Shown piece after piece: positions 23,095 to 35,740 of a stretch of DNA of 64,000 bases; position 1 is the first letter of the stretch; every line of letters begins with the position of its first letter. The stretch is from Aselliscus stoliczkanus (Eukaryota; Chordata; Mammalia; Chiroptera; Hipposideridae). The position numbers were made by a program, and so were the translations under genes. The DNA is taken from the NCBI GenBank assembly GCA_033961575.1, contig CM066730.1, positions 118,509,523 to 118,573,522 of the forward strand, given 5' to 3'. The notes beneath the pieces were generated by a model. It was not told the origin of the DNA. It saw only the letters and a list, made by a program, of their open reading frames with translations, and did not search any database.

Positions 23095-23560
23095 TTTCAT
23101 TATCCTGTTTCAGTAGTTCCCCACTACACTCAGGATTAAATATACCTAAGCATGTGGTCTAAATTTCTTTATATGCCCTGATTTTCTCTCTGGCTTCCTT
23201 TATAACCTCTGTCTCCTTCCTTTCACAACCTATGCCCTGCCCAGTGACACTCAATACTGTTCAGTTTCTCTACCATAATGTGATCTGCATGATTCTGGAA
23301 AATATCTCATACCTATCTCTTCCCTAGAACTGTGTAACACCTATGTCTTGAGGATAATTTCCTTTAGATTTTACCTCCTCTGAGAAGATTCCCTGGGTTT
23401 CCTGGGCTTATTAGTTGCTTATTTTCACGCATCATATATATACTCACTGCATGGTGCTTGTTTATTCCTCTGTCTAGACACCCACAAAACTATAAGCTCT
23501 GTGTCATAGTTCACATTGTATCTCCAGCCCCTACAACAATGCTCAGTAGTGCCAGTTATT
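23095..23560 (+). repeat. L2 LINE 3' end
   Basis: Follows the L2 3' region: 'tacctcctctgagaagattc', 'cacccacaaaactataagct', 'cattgtatctccagccccta' and 'acaatgctcagtagt', which is where L2 normally carries its cctggcacatagtaggtgct motif. Diverged, with no terminal repeat tail. Confidence 0.75.
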
Positions 23561-24138
23561 TACCATTTGCCTGTTAGATTATCTCAGAACCTCAGAACCC
23601 TGCCCTATATCCTGGAGGTGGTCCATATGGACTATACCATTGGGCTTTCTTGCCAAGGCTTTCAGGCAGCTTCTGTTAGTGGAAGACCCTGGCATGAGAT
23701 CAGAAAGAGAGCAAGGATGAAGTTTGATGTTTGATTCCTTCTGCTGAGTCATCTTCAGTCCACTGCATCTGTCCACGAAAGGCCATAGCTCATCTCAGCT
23801 CTTTCTAAGATCAGGCAACCATTGTTTCCATTCCTCCTTCAGATCTAGAGATAGCAACAATAAATATTTATTTAATTACTTTAAATCAAATCACTTTATG
23901 TGAAATACTTCCCCCCACCCCCGGTGGATATGTTTTCTAGAGTAAAGAAACAATTGAGTTTTCTCATACCTGGATCCATTAATGAATCTGTAAGTAGAGC
24001 AATTTATTTCTCATTCCATGCCTGGTACTTAGATGGCATATAAATTAACATTTTGTATTTTAACAACCATCTATTTCAATATGTAGTAGAAAAACTTAAC
24101 TAGCATGTCCAACCAATGTTTTTATGAATGTTATAGAG

Positions 24139-24139
<1 letters not shown>
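23561..24139. other. Unclassified sequence
   Basis: 23585-23850 may be an old dispersed repeat (ggaagaccctggcatgagat is reminiscent of one), but I cannot name it. No gene. Confidence 0.4.

Positions 24140-24180
<41 letters not shown>
24140..24180. repeat. (AT)n microsatellite
   Basis: About 20 perfect AT units. Confidence 0.95.
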
Positions 24181-24182
<2 letters not shown>

Positions 24183-25268
24183 TATAGAACACAATTAAGC
24201 GAAAACATTGTCAATTGAAAGGAAAATACTTAGTAAATAACTTTTACTTAGTATTGGGAGCAAGAGACATGACAACCGAATGGGTGAGTTTCGTGACTGT
24301 CTGGAATTTGGAAAATACTGACTGGCGTAAAGAATTTTGAGGCTGCATCCTCCTGAGGCAGAAAAGGCTATGATTGATTGATGATGTCTGTCACAGGCCC
24401 TGAAAGGCAAAAAGTGCGTGTTCCAGGTGTGCCTCATGCCTGGGGTCTTGCTCTTTTTTTACCTTGGTAACCTGGGGAGGAACATTTCTAGTTTTAATAT
24501 TTCCTCAGCTGTCCTCCTGGAGCTGGATTTCCTAAATGATTGCTGCCATGTACAAGGGTAGAAAAATATACATTCTGCTTTTGACAGAAATCTGCCTGTT
24601 CCTATTACTCCAGAAGTCAAGCTGAAGCTCATTCAACTGCCCCAACTGACACAAGCATCCTCTTAAATTATTAGGTTTTAGCAGGATAACAGAGATCTTG
24701 AATGAGTCATCAGTGTTATCCTTGTTACTGTGTCACCAGAAATGGTGTGGATCACTTCTACCTTTGGAGTTGACAACTGGAGACATTGTATGTTCATAAT
24801 TTTGACTCTGGTTAAAAATCTATATAGATTGTTAGAATTGTGATTATAGGATTATGGAATGGGAGATACTTTGGGGTAACTAAATTTTTTATAGGAACTG
24901 AATAATTAAAACCTATTTCCATAGCTATTCTCCTGGGTGGTAACTGGGCTTATGACTGTAGGCATACCACACTGGGATTGAAACATTCAGTAGGTCCAAT
25001 TCTGCAAAGACAAGTATTTTATTTACTTATTTATGTATAATTTATACTCCACCTGCTTCCAAAACATATGTTACAACAAAGAAAAAGAAATAATTATGTA
25101 CATTTGATTGGTTTTGGTTGCACAGTAACAAGCTGTATCAATTAATTATACTTAGTATTTGCATCCCATTTAGTTGGTCTATGATCATCCAAAGACTACT
25201 ATAGCTTAATGGATCCAAGACTACCCCCAGAAAAATAAAATGGCAGAATAAAATGGTTAACATTAAAT

Positions 25269-25269
<1 letters not shown>

Positions 25270-25302
<33 letters not shown>

Positions 25303-25303
25303 A
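25270..25303. repeat. (CAA)n microsatellite
   Basis: Eleven perfect CAA units. Confidence 0.95.
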
Positions 25304-27169
25304 CACTTTTAGTACCTGATTGGTCCAATTAGCATGTCTATACTGATGCAATCCACTTGATAATTCTAACTGTCCTATTTGTACATAGTAAAAAGCATTT
25401 GTAGACAACTACTGTAAGAACTCAAAGGATTAAAATGGGATATTTAGGGGGGCGGAGGGATGAGTTTGTATCCAAAACACCGGAAGTAGCCCCCATTAAG
25501 TGATTATCTAGTTTCTTACTGTGGCTTAACCTGTTTAAGAGACTAAAATCAGCCACAGCTATTCCCATTTTAAAAGACATGAGCTTGGTTTCTTAATTCT
25601 CATTACTCTATGTAGAAATCCATTTCTCTCTTTGCTATCTCTTTAGGAAATCTTTGTTTAATAATGCTCAGTAAATTAGGCCTCCATAGGCTTGGCTTTA
25701 TCCTACCCTGCCAGTTTCTTTTCCTTTTTGTAGTTCTGTAAAATATCTGCTTAGAGTCTCTGATTTGAAATGTTAATTAAGGTGGGCCTGGCCTCAGGTT
25801 ACAGTGTACATCCCTTTTACATGCAAAGGGATATGCTAAGTAGGTTACTTGGAATCTGGGGTCCAAGAGGGAGACTTCCAGAAGACAACAAAAGTCTATG
25901 AAGAATGGGGCACTTCTCAGCAACCCAGGGATCAATCGGTAAGAGCGTGTTGGCTGAAATGAGTTATCTCGCACACAGAAGTGTCTGGTGTTAATTTTGG
26001 CCATATTATTTTTTTCCTTTTGTAGTCTCTTAATGTTAAGTTTATATCCAGTTAAAATAGACATAGCATGATTTAATAAGGTATTTTAGAAAAATAGCCA
26101 GATACGTTATTAATCCTATTTACTGATTTCAAACAGGTAAATAACATTCAGTGTTCTTCAATTCAAGAAGAGAATCTCAAGGTTTTTAAGGTTCCTGAGG
26201 GGGATATCTAGTTCAAATCTGGGCCATCCTGAAAACCTAGAGATGCTGCCTATCTTACCCTGAAAAGAGTGCCTGCATGTCTGTGTGCATTGTAATTGTG
26301 TGTGTGGGCATGAATGGATATGCGTGAAAATAGTGTGTGTTGGTGTGTGAAAGCATTTCATACGCTGCTCCTCTAGCAAGCAAGAGTTAGAAAGGCGAAA
26401 TCTCCATTTGAAAGCAAGGACACCATAGATGTTACCTTTAAATCATGTAAGATGTAGCACAAAGAAATAAATTAATATTGTTGTGTAAAAAGTGCCCTAA
26501 ATTAGCCTCCAGAGACATGAATTGCAAAATAAATGTAAAAAGTTATACCTTTCATTACTGTGATGGAACCTTTGAGAGTTTGAGACATGTATGTGTATAA
26601 ATCACTTTTCATAGTTACTATGGAAAATATTTTCAAACTCTTTTGATTATAATGCTGTAGATGAGAAATGCTCCTTTCGTTATTGTCATACTTGAGATGT
26701 TTCAAGTTCTCCTGTCTATTAGCATGAGCACATTTCATGTGCTGAGCACTGGAGGACAGTCATTCCAGCACACACAAAAAGAGAGTATTTAGTAAAGAAC
26801 ATTATCCCTCAGAGGTCAATCTTAACTCTCTTTTGCTTTCTTCCCAATAAAACAGTCTTTCTTCCTTGCTTTATAGCAGGAGTTCATTGTGTGTGAACTA
26901 TACAGCCTCCAATAGCCATAGATGCCATGGGATCATTCAGGTTTTGTATATAACAGTCAATCATGTATTTTAGGCTTTCTCAATTCTTGAAGGTTCGCTA
27001 GCTATCTCCTTCATGTTAAAGTCATGAAGGATAAAACATTTGAATGAGTGGAACAGTTAGTATTTTGTGCAAATAGCTCAACAAAAAGAAAATGAAAACA
27101 CCCAGTGACTGAGGAGAATTTGTGTTTTTTTATGCCCCACAACCCCTCCACCCTTTGAGTAACTTTGGC

Positions 27170-27197
27170 TAAATAAATAAATAAATAAATAAATAAA
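27170..27197. repeat. (AAAT)n microsatellite
   Basis: About seven AAAT units with no SINE body beside them. Confidence 0.9.
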
Positions 27198-27429
27198 GGG
27201 TGGGGATGGAGAGCAGAAAGTTTTCCTAACAAAAGATGTAGATTTAGAATGTTTATAACATTGGGTGTGGACACACACTGACCTGCCCAAAATGTTATTC
27301 TAAAAAAAAATCCATTTAGTTTAAATACAAAATTTCAGCCCAGAAAAAGAGCCCCATTTTGGAATTTATTCAGTGTTTCTCTTTAATGAAAGACAAATAA
27401 GGGCAATTAGGAAAAGTGTAAGGATTTTT

Positions 27430-28060
27430 TTTTTAACACCCGAAGAAGTGCAAACTAATCTCTGATTGAGATTTATAATTATTTTCTTGGAAAGTCTTAC
27501 AAAAAGATTTCTTTCTTAATGCATTAGTTAATTAATAGCATATTTGATGTTGCTAGTATGATTCTTTGCTTGACTTCCTGGCTACTGCTGCTAATACAAT
27601 GTAATACTTTTGACCAAATCTGGGGGAATGACATTTAGCAGAGTCTAATTAGCTTGTGACTATCTGGAGCGTTCTCTTGCTATTCTCCAAAATCAAAGTA
27701 TAATAAATGTAAATAAGTAGTTAAAACTCCAGAAAATAGCCTCCATTAGTTTATTTACAAATACGATGTCAACACAACATTGTAAAGTGCTGTTAGTCAA
27801 AGTCAATAATTTTCCATTTGCTATATCATAAAATAAAGTCAGCCATGGCAATTGTCATCAGCTCTGTACATTGGCACTACTGTCACTTTCTTTTTGGATT
27901 TTATAAAAAAAATCTCATTCGAAAGTAGGCCACCTCATCAGAATGTATAAACTCACTTTCCCCTCCATGGCTTGCTTACATTGACTCGTTAGGTTATTAC
28001 TTTCCCAGCTGCTGATAATAATGATATAGCCAGACTATTCCACTTCACAAAAAAATATTT
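27430..28060. promoter_or_regulatory. Candidate distal enhancer, homeobox-motif-rich
   Basis: No repeat is recognisable, and homeodomain-type cores are clustered: gcattagttaattaatagca (27522-27541), gtctaattagcttg (27643-27656) and ccattagtttatttacaaat (27743-27762). E-box-like CAGCTG (28008-28013) also occurs. The composition resembles conserved non-coding elements in developmental gene deserts. Conservation cannot be tested from one sequence, so this is inference. Confidence 0.35.
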
Positions 28061-31000
28061 AAATAAAGTTTCTTCAAACACAAATGAGATGCAGCGTATT
28101 TACATTTTTATTTGATGAAGCCTGTTCCTGCTATCTTTGTTCTTAATTTGGTCTCAAAAGAATTAGCAGTAAGAGGAAAAATAGTCTGTAAATATGTATG
28201 AAATCAAATATAGAGGGTAAGCTAAAAGGTATTGACTGCCAACAGAGCTTAGCTGCAGGAGGCAAAATTTTCTCCATAGTTTCCTTCTTGGCTGGAAACA
28301 CATTGCCTTCTATCTAGATTATTTAATCCTCAAAATGCACATCAAAGCTTCTCATCAGGTGGTGCATGTCTTCCTAGGCAGTTGAATGTCAAAGATCTAG
28401 CTTAAAGATTTTTGAAAAATGTAAAAACATAATAGATCCCAGATAATAACACAGCAGTGGAGCTTCTGTCCTGTTCCTTCCAGCAAAGCCCCAGAATCAC
28501 AGGCTGTAGCTAATGTCTGTGGTGAGGAGAAGGGCACATTTGCTGCCCGAGAATGTGTGACATGTCTCCAACTGCTGGAAATGAAATGCGTAAACGGGGT
28601 TCCAGACCAGAAGGAGCTTATCAACAACAGGCCCAATCACATGCTACACCTGTGGCTGAGGAGAACTCTGCCAGAACACAGAAATTTTGTCCTGCTCTCA
28701 TGCCCAGTTAGGCCGTGGAACAACTTATGCAAAAATATGTAAGAGGCAGTTTTGCTGTCCTTCGACCAGTCTTCAGTTAGCTCTCCCCTTTTAGGACTCA
28801 TTTTTCAATCTCTGGCAAGGACAAATTGCTTGTAATGATTACATCAACCTCTTTAAATGATTATATCATTGTGAGTTTAGTTTAAAAGCCCTTTAACACA
28901 TTTAGTTTGCACTTCAAAAGTTGGCTTTTATCTTCGAAAGGCAGTGAAGCATATGGAAAGAGACAAAAGCCCATATACTAGTTGGACTATGCCATACATG
29001 AGAGACTGGGGGCGCCTGGAAGGTCACATGCTAGGTGTAATAGAAACTGCTTGGAAGAGTTCCATATTTGGCTCAGAGTTGGATTCTTTACGTTGAAAAT
29101 GTTTAGGTGAATAAGACCGAAGCCTTTGTCTTTTTATTGAAAGATGTTACAAGGGGCTAACTCAGAGTCTACATTTTATTCATATTATCATCATCTAGTG
29201 TCTCTCCACCTCTTAAAGGAAAGTGTCTGGATGTTTGTTCACATGTGAACATTTTCTCTGATTTATAATTTGTCCACAGAATATCCTCTTACAGACTTTT
29301 AAAACAGAAAAAGGAAAAGTAGAATTTCTGAGGAATGCCAGTGATCAAGCACCTCCCCTTAATTATGCTACCCAAACCTCTTATCATAATCTGCCCAGCA
29401 ACTAGACACTTCCAGCTACCTCTGGGGAGAGATCATTATGGTGTATTAATTCAAGACTCCTCGTGATCTGGGGCACCAGAACACCATGTGGCAGTTGTAT
29501 TAAATGCATTATTTAAGTCTGTAAAGTATTTGGGGATACATTTTGGCATAAAGATACTACATAAAATAAAGTTTTATTTTATTAACAGAATCATTTGGGC
29601 AAAACGGGCCGTGGTGTTCCTTCCAGATGCAATTTTAAGCACGGCTCCACATTTTGGCCAACCCCCAATTTTTCTCCCCTGTTTACTTCACGTGGCTACC
29701 TAATTGCATTCTAATTCTTATCAGGAAAGGAAAACAGGTTGAATATTTTTTGAGGGCCCTTGATGTTTTGGGTGCTGTGGTGATTTATAGCATAAATCAT
29801 GTTTCCACGATGCTGTATTCTTTCTGTACACAGACATTATTATACAAAAGACAGAGGGAAGAAGAATGGTTAGGAAGTCCTGTGTATGACAGACACCAAC
29901 ATTCTCACACTGGTGGCTATTTGCATCTCCGCCCAGCTTGAAAATGTTGTCTGTTGTGCCAACACAGCTTCCTTACTTGTAAAAAATGCTTCTCTCTGTT
30001 GGAGGGCTCAGAAAGATATTCTTCATACAAAATCCCCTTACAGAACCTCCAATCCCTGTGGGGCATAGTCTGCGGGTTTATGGTGGTGATGAACTGTCAT
30101 CGGTTCCTTCTTGGTCGGTGAGATTGGGACCCGTAGAAATGGCTGTGACCGTTACTTTTCTCTTTGGGGATTTGCCCTTTTTTTCATTTGGTTGGAGCTT
30201 GAGACTGAGCTTTGTTACAGAGAATTATCCTGTGGCAGTGGGTTGGGGAGATAAGTCTTTGTTGAGACATAAAACACATACAGACAAAAGTGTGAAAAAT
30301 TGAAATGACAAGGTTGCTGGGGTGTTGTTCCTTAAGTTCGGTCAAATGTTCAGACATAGGAAGTAAGGTATGTCTCTGGCTTGTTGCTGTATACTCAAGT
30401 GAATGTATACTTCATATTCTCAGAGTGCAGGTACTATATGATGGTATCATATGTACATACACCAACCTCACAGACAGTATCCAGGCCTTACCTTATTTTA
30501 ATGTCGATAAATAACCATTGTCTGTTTTGACTTTGGTGTGATAGGAGATAAGATGGATGCCAACTTACAAGAAGCTTGGCAGAGGAATCACAAATGAAGG
30601 TGAAATTTCTTGCCATGTACTGTATAATAATTGTTTGATTCTCTTCTATATGGTTAAGACACATCAGTGGTCATAAGGGCTCTCTATGAAGAACAGAGAT
30701 GATATTTGTCTCTGAGCTTTATGTTCACCCTTGCTTAATTCCAGTAAGGCTGCTACATTTTTGGCCTCAAGATTTCTGAAGTCCACATGAAAAGCATTTA
30801 GTTGTTGTGCAGAATGTGTTTAATACAAAATACTACAATAAAAACAACAAAAACAAATTTTAAAAAAGCATTCCACATCTCCATCTTACAAATAAAGCAG
30901 TGTTTAGTATCTGCTTTACCTACTGGTATACTTAGAGGTTTATAGAAAGAGAACCTGTTAAGTTATATAATTTACCTTCTAGACATGTTTCAGAAATTTG

Positions 31001-31564
31001 TGATTTTGTTATTTCTTCCTTATCTGCAAATAACTTTGTTTTTCTTCATAAACATGATGTGAATCCTGTTTGTTGTGATTTCAAGATTCTTATAATTCTA
31101 AGACACAATATTAATATATGCTATGGATATAACCTTTTTTATTGAGTATATTTTATGGAAGCAGTGTTTTTAAAAATCAAGGTTAACACATAGCAACCAT
31201 TTCCTTAAAAGGCAGAATATTGATTTAAACATAGAAATTCAAATAAAAACTGATGAATGTTAAATTAAAAATTAAATAAAAAACTGTAAACTGATACAAA
31301 ACAATGGAATTTTTAAATTTGCAATGATACAGACAATAAAATCACATTGAAATGTTAATAAACACATGAACCTTCTAGTAGAAATGTAAGACTGGCAAAT
31401 GAAAGCAAATATTAAAATAAAAGTCAATTTAAGCCCTATTATTATACCAACATTTTCTGAAAAAATTTGGTATTTCTTGTAACCTTTTACTCTTAAATAT
31501 ATTCAAATTTCAACATTTTTTAATTGACAGAAATTACATTCAAAAAAAATTTTTTTTTTCTGTT
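28061..31564. other. Repeat-poor unique DNA
   Basis: About 3.5 kb with no transposon that I can classify. The 28.4-30.3 kb part is more GC-balanced than its surroundings. Frames of up to about 105 residues occur there, but none has a domain or a plausible splice structure that I could support. Confidence 0.5.
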
Positions 31565-31740
31565 TCTGAAACTGATGATCTGAAACCTGAGATCTAGGCT
31601 CTCACCCTGTTTTTGTTCCTAATTTGCTAAGTACTAAGGCTAGCTATTAACCTCTCTGCAGCTACGTTTTATCTTCTTCAACATTAGCAGATTAAAATTA
31701 GATTTTTCTAAGCTCTTTTCCATTTTCATAGTCTATGACT
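31565..31740 (+). repeat. MIR SINE remnant
   Basis: Contains 'gagatctaggctctcaccct', 'tattaacctctctgcagcta' and 'tatcttcttcaacattagca', in MIR order. Confidence 0.55.
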
Positions 31741-32369
31741 CTATTCGTTAATTTTTTGGGTCAGTTCCAGGCAATCTTTTGGACAGGGTATTGTCACCTT
31801 AAATCCTAGTATAAGAAACTCTGCAATCTATTAGCCGTACTTTTACTCTCTTACTTACTCACCTACTAACATGACATAACAGTATTGCCAAATCATCTCA
31901 AAATGATCTAAAAAAAATGTTCTATACCGAGTACATTCAGTGTCAGTAAAATGAGACATTCATATATTTTGTGTATGTTTTAAGGATCACCATTAATTTT
32001 ATATCATCATATCCATTTCAAAATATGCTAAGCCATTAACAAAGTAATTCTTTGTGACATTTATGTTGTATATTTTAATAAAAGTTATGGTAAAGTCTTA
32101 CTCAAGACTCCTAAATTTTCCTAGTAATACTTTTTGTTACATATTTTAAATTATTATTTATTATTCAGTTATATATTACATATTTTACTTTGCAGTTATA
32201 TGTGGCTGGCTGAACATGAAAAATAAGTGAAATAAATAAGTTGACACAAACCAGAAAAATAAAATCATTCACTCTTGATTGAACAATATTTATTATTGAA
32301 GAATTACTATTGGGCTCTCTGTTAGAAACTAGTAGTATAAATAATTCATATTCATTTGATTGTATCACA
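31741..32369. other. AT-rich unique sequence
   Basis: No gene or classifiable repeat seen. Confidence 0.5.
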
Positions 32370-32530
32370 AACCTTTTATGTGCATTATTTTATTTAATTC
32401 ACAAAGCAACCTCATGAGGTACTACTAACATTTCATCATGCAGGTGAGTTAGCCAAAATGAAAAGAGGTTAAATTACCTATCCAGGGTCACACAACTAGT
32501 GCGAATGAATCAATTGCTTCTATCACAACC
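32370..32530 (-). repeat. MIR SINE remnant
   Basis: Antisense MIR pattern: 'tttaattcacaaagcaacct', 'catgaggtactactaacat', 'agaggttaaattacctatcc' and 'agggtcacacaactagtgcg'. Confidence 0.75.
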
Positions 32531-34469
32531 TTATACAGTTTTAAAGGGTCTGCATTTACTAAAGTACATAGGATGCTCCCAACCATCTAAAATAAAATGA
32601 TTCAGTTCTCTAATAGAGACTTGGATAAATTTTAGGCAGTTAAAAGAAGGATACATTTTCGTGGTTTTTGTTTTGTTTGTTTGTTTAGCCATAGGAGAGG
32701 GAGGCATTTTTAAGGCTCAAAATAAATACCCACTTCCTTGAGAAAATCCCATTGTTAGTTGAAAGATATCTCCACAGTATAACTTGCTTCAGTTCCAAGT
32801 GTGCTGACAGGAGCAGGCAATGTGGATAGCTGCAGACTAGAGTGGATTTTGGTGAACTTGCCTGCTGCCCAGTTAGGCCAGCAACAGAAGATCTAGCTGT
32901 TTTGTCTCTTACTACTTGGCAGCATTTACTAGTTCCTGGCTAGGATGGTAAACTTAATTTTTGCCCAGAATTTGTGTCATGAGGAATAATCCAGGGACAT
33001 CCCACAGTGCGGTGTGTTGACAAGATTAAAATGTTCCTCCTTTCCATTTCCCTCAGATACATTTTCATAAATCTCTTGGAGGACCACATAGTTTTGTTTC
33101 ATAAACCAAATCATCTTTATAAATGGATTTTTCCTTTATGTTTCTAGTAGGCACGATTCCTTTGAAACTTCCTTGTTCTGGTTGGACAATTACCCAAAAT
33201 CATATTTGAAACCATCATTGCTTATGAGAAACCCCTTTTTTTGTTATTTTGAGTCGACAAATGATTCTTCAATTTTGTTGCTTTTTGATATTCAAATTAA
33301 GCAAAGAAAATAAACATTGAATTGTATATGTCTCTGGTTATAGTCTACTTTTAGTACTATACGTAGATGGATTTTTAGGCTATTAATGTTTTCTTAGCCA
33401 TGGGTAGTTAATTTTCTATTTTTCTCTGTTTAGTTATTTTATAAAGTCATATGGAAGCTTGGCTCCTGGTTATAACTTATAATCACAGAGGGCAAGTAAG
33501 TTCTAGTCTTGTGTTGTGACAGGGTACAGTTGGGTAGGATTTTGAGTAGAGACAGACTTACAGATAGATAACACCCTAACTTCCATCTTTTCACTGGAGA
33601 CTTACATTGAGCTGTTGTTCAGAAACCTACACTGTGTTTGTGGGGTAGTGGTGTATAATCCTATGATGTTCAACATTAATCATTAGGAGGGCAACATCAC
33701 TTCCTTTTTTCTCTCACTTCAAGTATGATGAAACAAAAAAATGTTCAAATAAAAATACGTGACATAAATATTAGATCTCATGCAAAATAGTCACATTTGA
33801 AATATGGTCAAATCTCTTTTATGGTAGTGGTATACGTTTCTTGCTTCAAATAATATCTTGCTTCAAACAGAATTAAATGGATATAACCCCTTTGTATCTT
33901 AAAATGAAAACACCATGTCTCCTCTCTGACACATCTATTTTAATAAGACTGAATTGACCTATCTATCCAAAGTCTTTCTGGCTCTTTACCACTATATTCA
34001 AGTTTACCAGAAATACAGAATATACCAATACTAAGGAGACAAATGAATTTGTAGGAAAGATGGTCTTGTTATTGTGAAGAGCAGAGCTGATAAGAAACAA
34101 TATAACTTAAGTCATTTGTAACAGATGAAATAGTTTTAAAAAAAAAGTTGCAAACTAATCAGTTTGGATTCTTTAGGTGGAAAAAAAAAAGGGGAAATTG
34201 TAACTAGAAAGAGCAGAGATCTTCTGTGAAACTTCAAAAGGTACAGCTGGCTGGAGAATGTACCAGTCCCCAGAGGAGGATAAAAACCTATAAATGCACC
34301 CTCTAAACTCTTTTCTCCTCACCTCATGCCAAGGTTAAGCTAGAAAGGTTTTTTGTTGTTTTTTTTGTTTTGTTTTTTTTTTTTTGTTTTGTTTTTTATT
34401 TACTTTGAAACAGAGTTAAGTGAAAGAATTTGATGAAAACAGATGAGAGGCCAGGACTCTTTCCATTAC
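32531..34469. other. Repeat-poor unique DNA
   Basis: About 1.9 kb without recognised repeats except a T-rich TTTTG-type tract (34349-34399). No gene seen. Confidence 0.5.
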
Positions 34470-34860
34470 TCAAGGGAAGAATCTGAGTAAAGAAGCCAAC
34501 GGCTGCCACCCCAGTGTTCTCCCATCTGCATCTCGGGTTTGTGTTGTGATTATTGTACCTGCCCCTTTAACTTCCGCAATTATGTATGCAGATCGGCGAA
34601 TTCTGACTGAGATGTAAAGGGAAACTGCGAGAGCAGGCACGATGCGGAGCTGCTCAGGTTTCATTGACAGCCATCTCTTCTTCAAAGCGACCCTGTCCTT
34701 TGCCCTTGTCCAAAATACGTGCCGGAAAAATGGAGCAGAGATTTGTGGAAAACAAAATATTGCTGCTAACTTTCAATACAGGCTGGAGACTATTCAGTAA
34801 CGTTCACTGAGGGGGCCGTCTGTGCAGTGTGCACCATGCACGGAAACACTCCCTTTCATT
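34470..34860. promoter_or_regulatory. CpG-retaining block, candidate conserved enhancer
   Basis: About fifteen CpGs in 390 bases, including atcggcgaattc, actgcgagagc, cacgatgcggag and atacgtgccgg, while neighbouring DNA has very few. No transposon is recognisable. Homeodomain-like CAATTATG and a TTGACAG core are present. Retained CpGs in old AT-rich DNA suggest germline hypomethylation or purifying selection. No TATA box, start codon context or splice site supports a gene start, so a distal element is the likelier reading. Confidence 0.45.
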
Positions 34861-35159
34861 CAGGATGCTGAGCTCAACAATAAAATGCTAGTAAAAAGAA
34901 GGACACATTTTTAATCACATTCTGAACTGGACTTGTCATCTTTTCCCCACCTTCGCACCTGTTTTAGTCCTGTTCTGAAACAGTAAAAATGTAACAGTAA
35001 CAATTTTTTTAAAAAAAATTTCACTAAAAGGAAATTTTGATGATCCAAATCAGTGAGAAGATTTAGATATTTCAGATTCTAAATATCTCCCTTAAAAAAA
35101 AAAAAAAACACAAAAAAAAACCAATTGTCCTAAACTTCAGCTTTTAAAAATTTGCCTCT

Positions 35160-35740
35160 GTAAATCGTGCGATGATCTTGTCTGTCATCCGGACCTGCTG
35201 GAAAGCCACTGATACATGCTCCTAAAAGGATTTTGTCTGCTGCTTTCACCCCGCTACTCCACCCCACCCTCTCCCCGCCCCCCCAGGAAATGCTTTACGC
35301 ATTCCTTGAGCTAATTAATTAAATCAATCTTTATATTTGCAGCATGTTGCCCATGTTATTAGTCCCAAACCAAATGACATGGATTTCTAACTCTAATTTT
35401 AAAAAATATAGATTGAACTAGTATGTTGTGGCTTCAGCATAGAAAGCAAGCAAATGTCTCACATGGAAACAGAAGAAAAAGCCAACCTCTATTAGGCAGG
35501 AGAAAGTAAGATAAGCTTTTTTATCTGGTCTGTGTTTGATGCGGAGGATACATCTTCCATACGAAGGCAAACCAGTGAGAAAATTCACTGAAAAGACCCA
35601 GGGTGTATGCAATAGGTGTGTATTGTTCCTAACCCTGGCTGGGAACTCAGTTGAACTGATATCCCACAGACGAAAGGAGATCGCCTTAAACCTGCCAGCG
35701 AAACATTTTGTTTTTGAGATTTTGAAGCTTAACCAGTAAA
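35160..35740. promoter_or_regulatory. Candidate conserved non-coding block
   Basis: Repeat-free, with about ten CpGs, a C-rich tract (35248-35285) and the homeobox-type motif gctaattaattaaatcaat (35310-35328). A 110-residue minus-strand frame and a 67-residue plus-strand frame overlap here, but neither shows a domain, so I do not call a gene. Possibly one regulatory domain together with the block at 34470. Confidence 0.35.

Larger units (their letters stand above)
24181..27429. other. Repeat-poor unique DNA
   Basis: About 3.2 kb with no classifiable transposon. It holds only a (CAA)n tract (25270-25303), a TG-rich patch (26295-26350) and an (AAAT)n tract (27170-27197). Open frames are short and show no domain. 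No promoter-like CpG cluster. Confidence 0.5.

Noticed and set aside
29006..29018. CTCF-like string ctgggggcgcctg
   Set aside because: The GGGGGCGC half fits but the upstream CCA half is absent.
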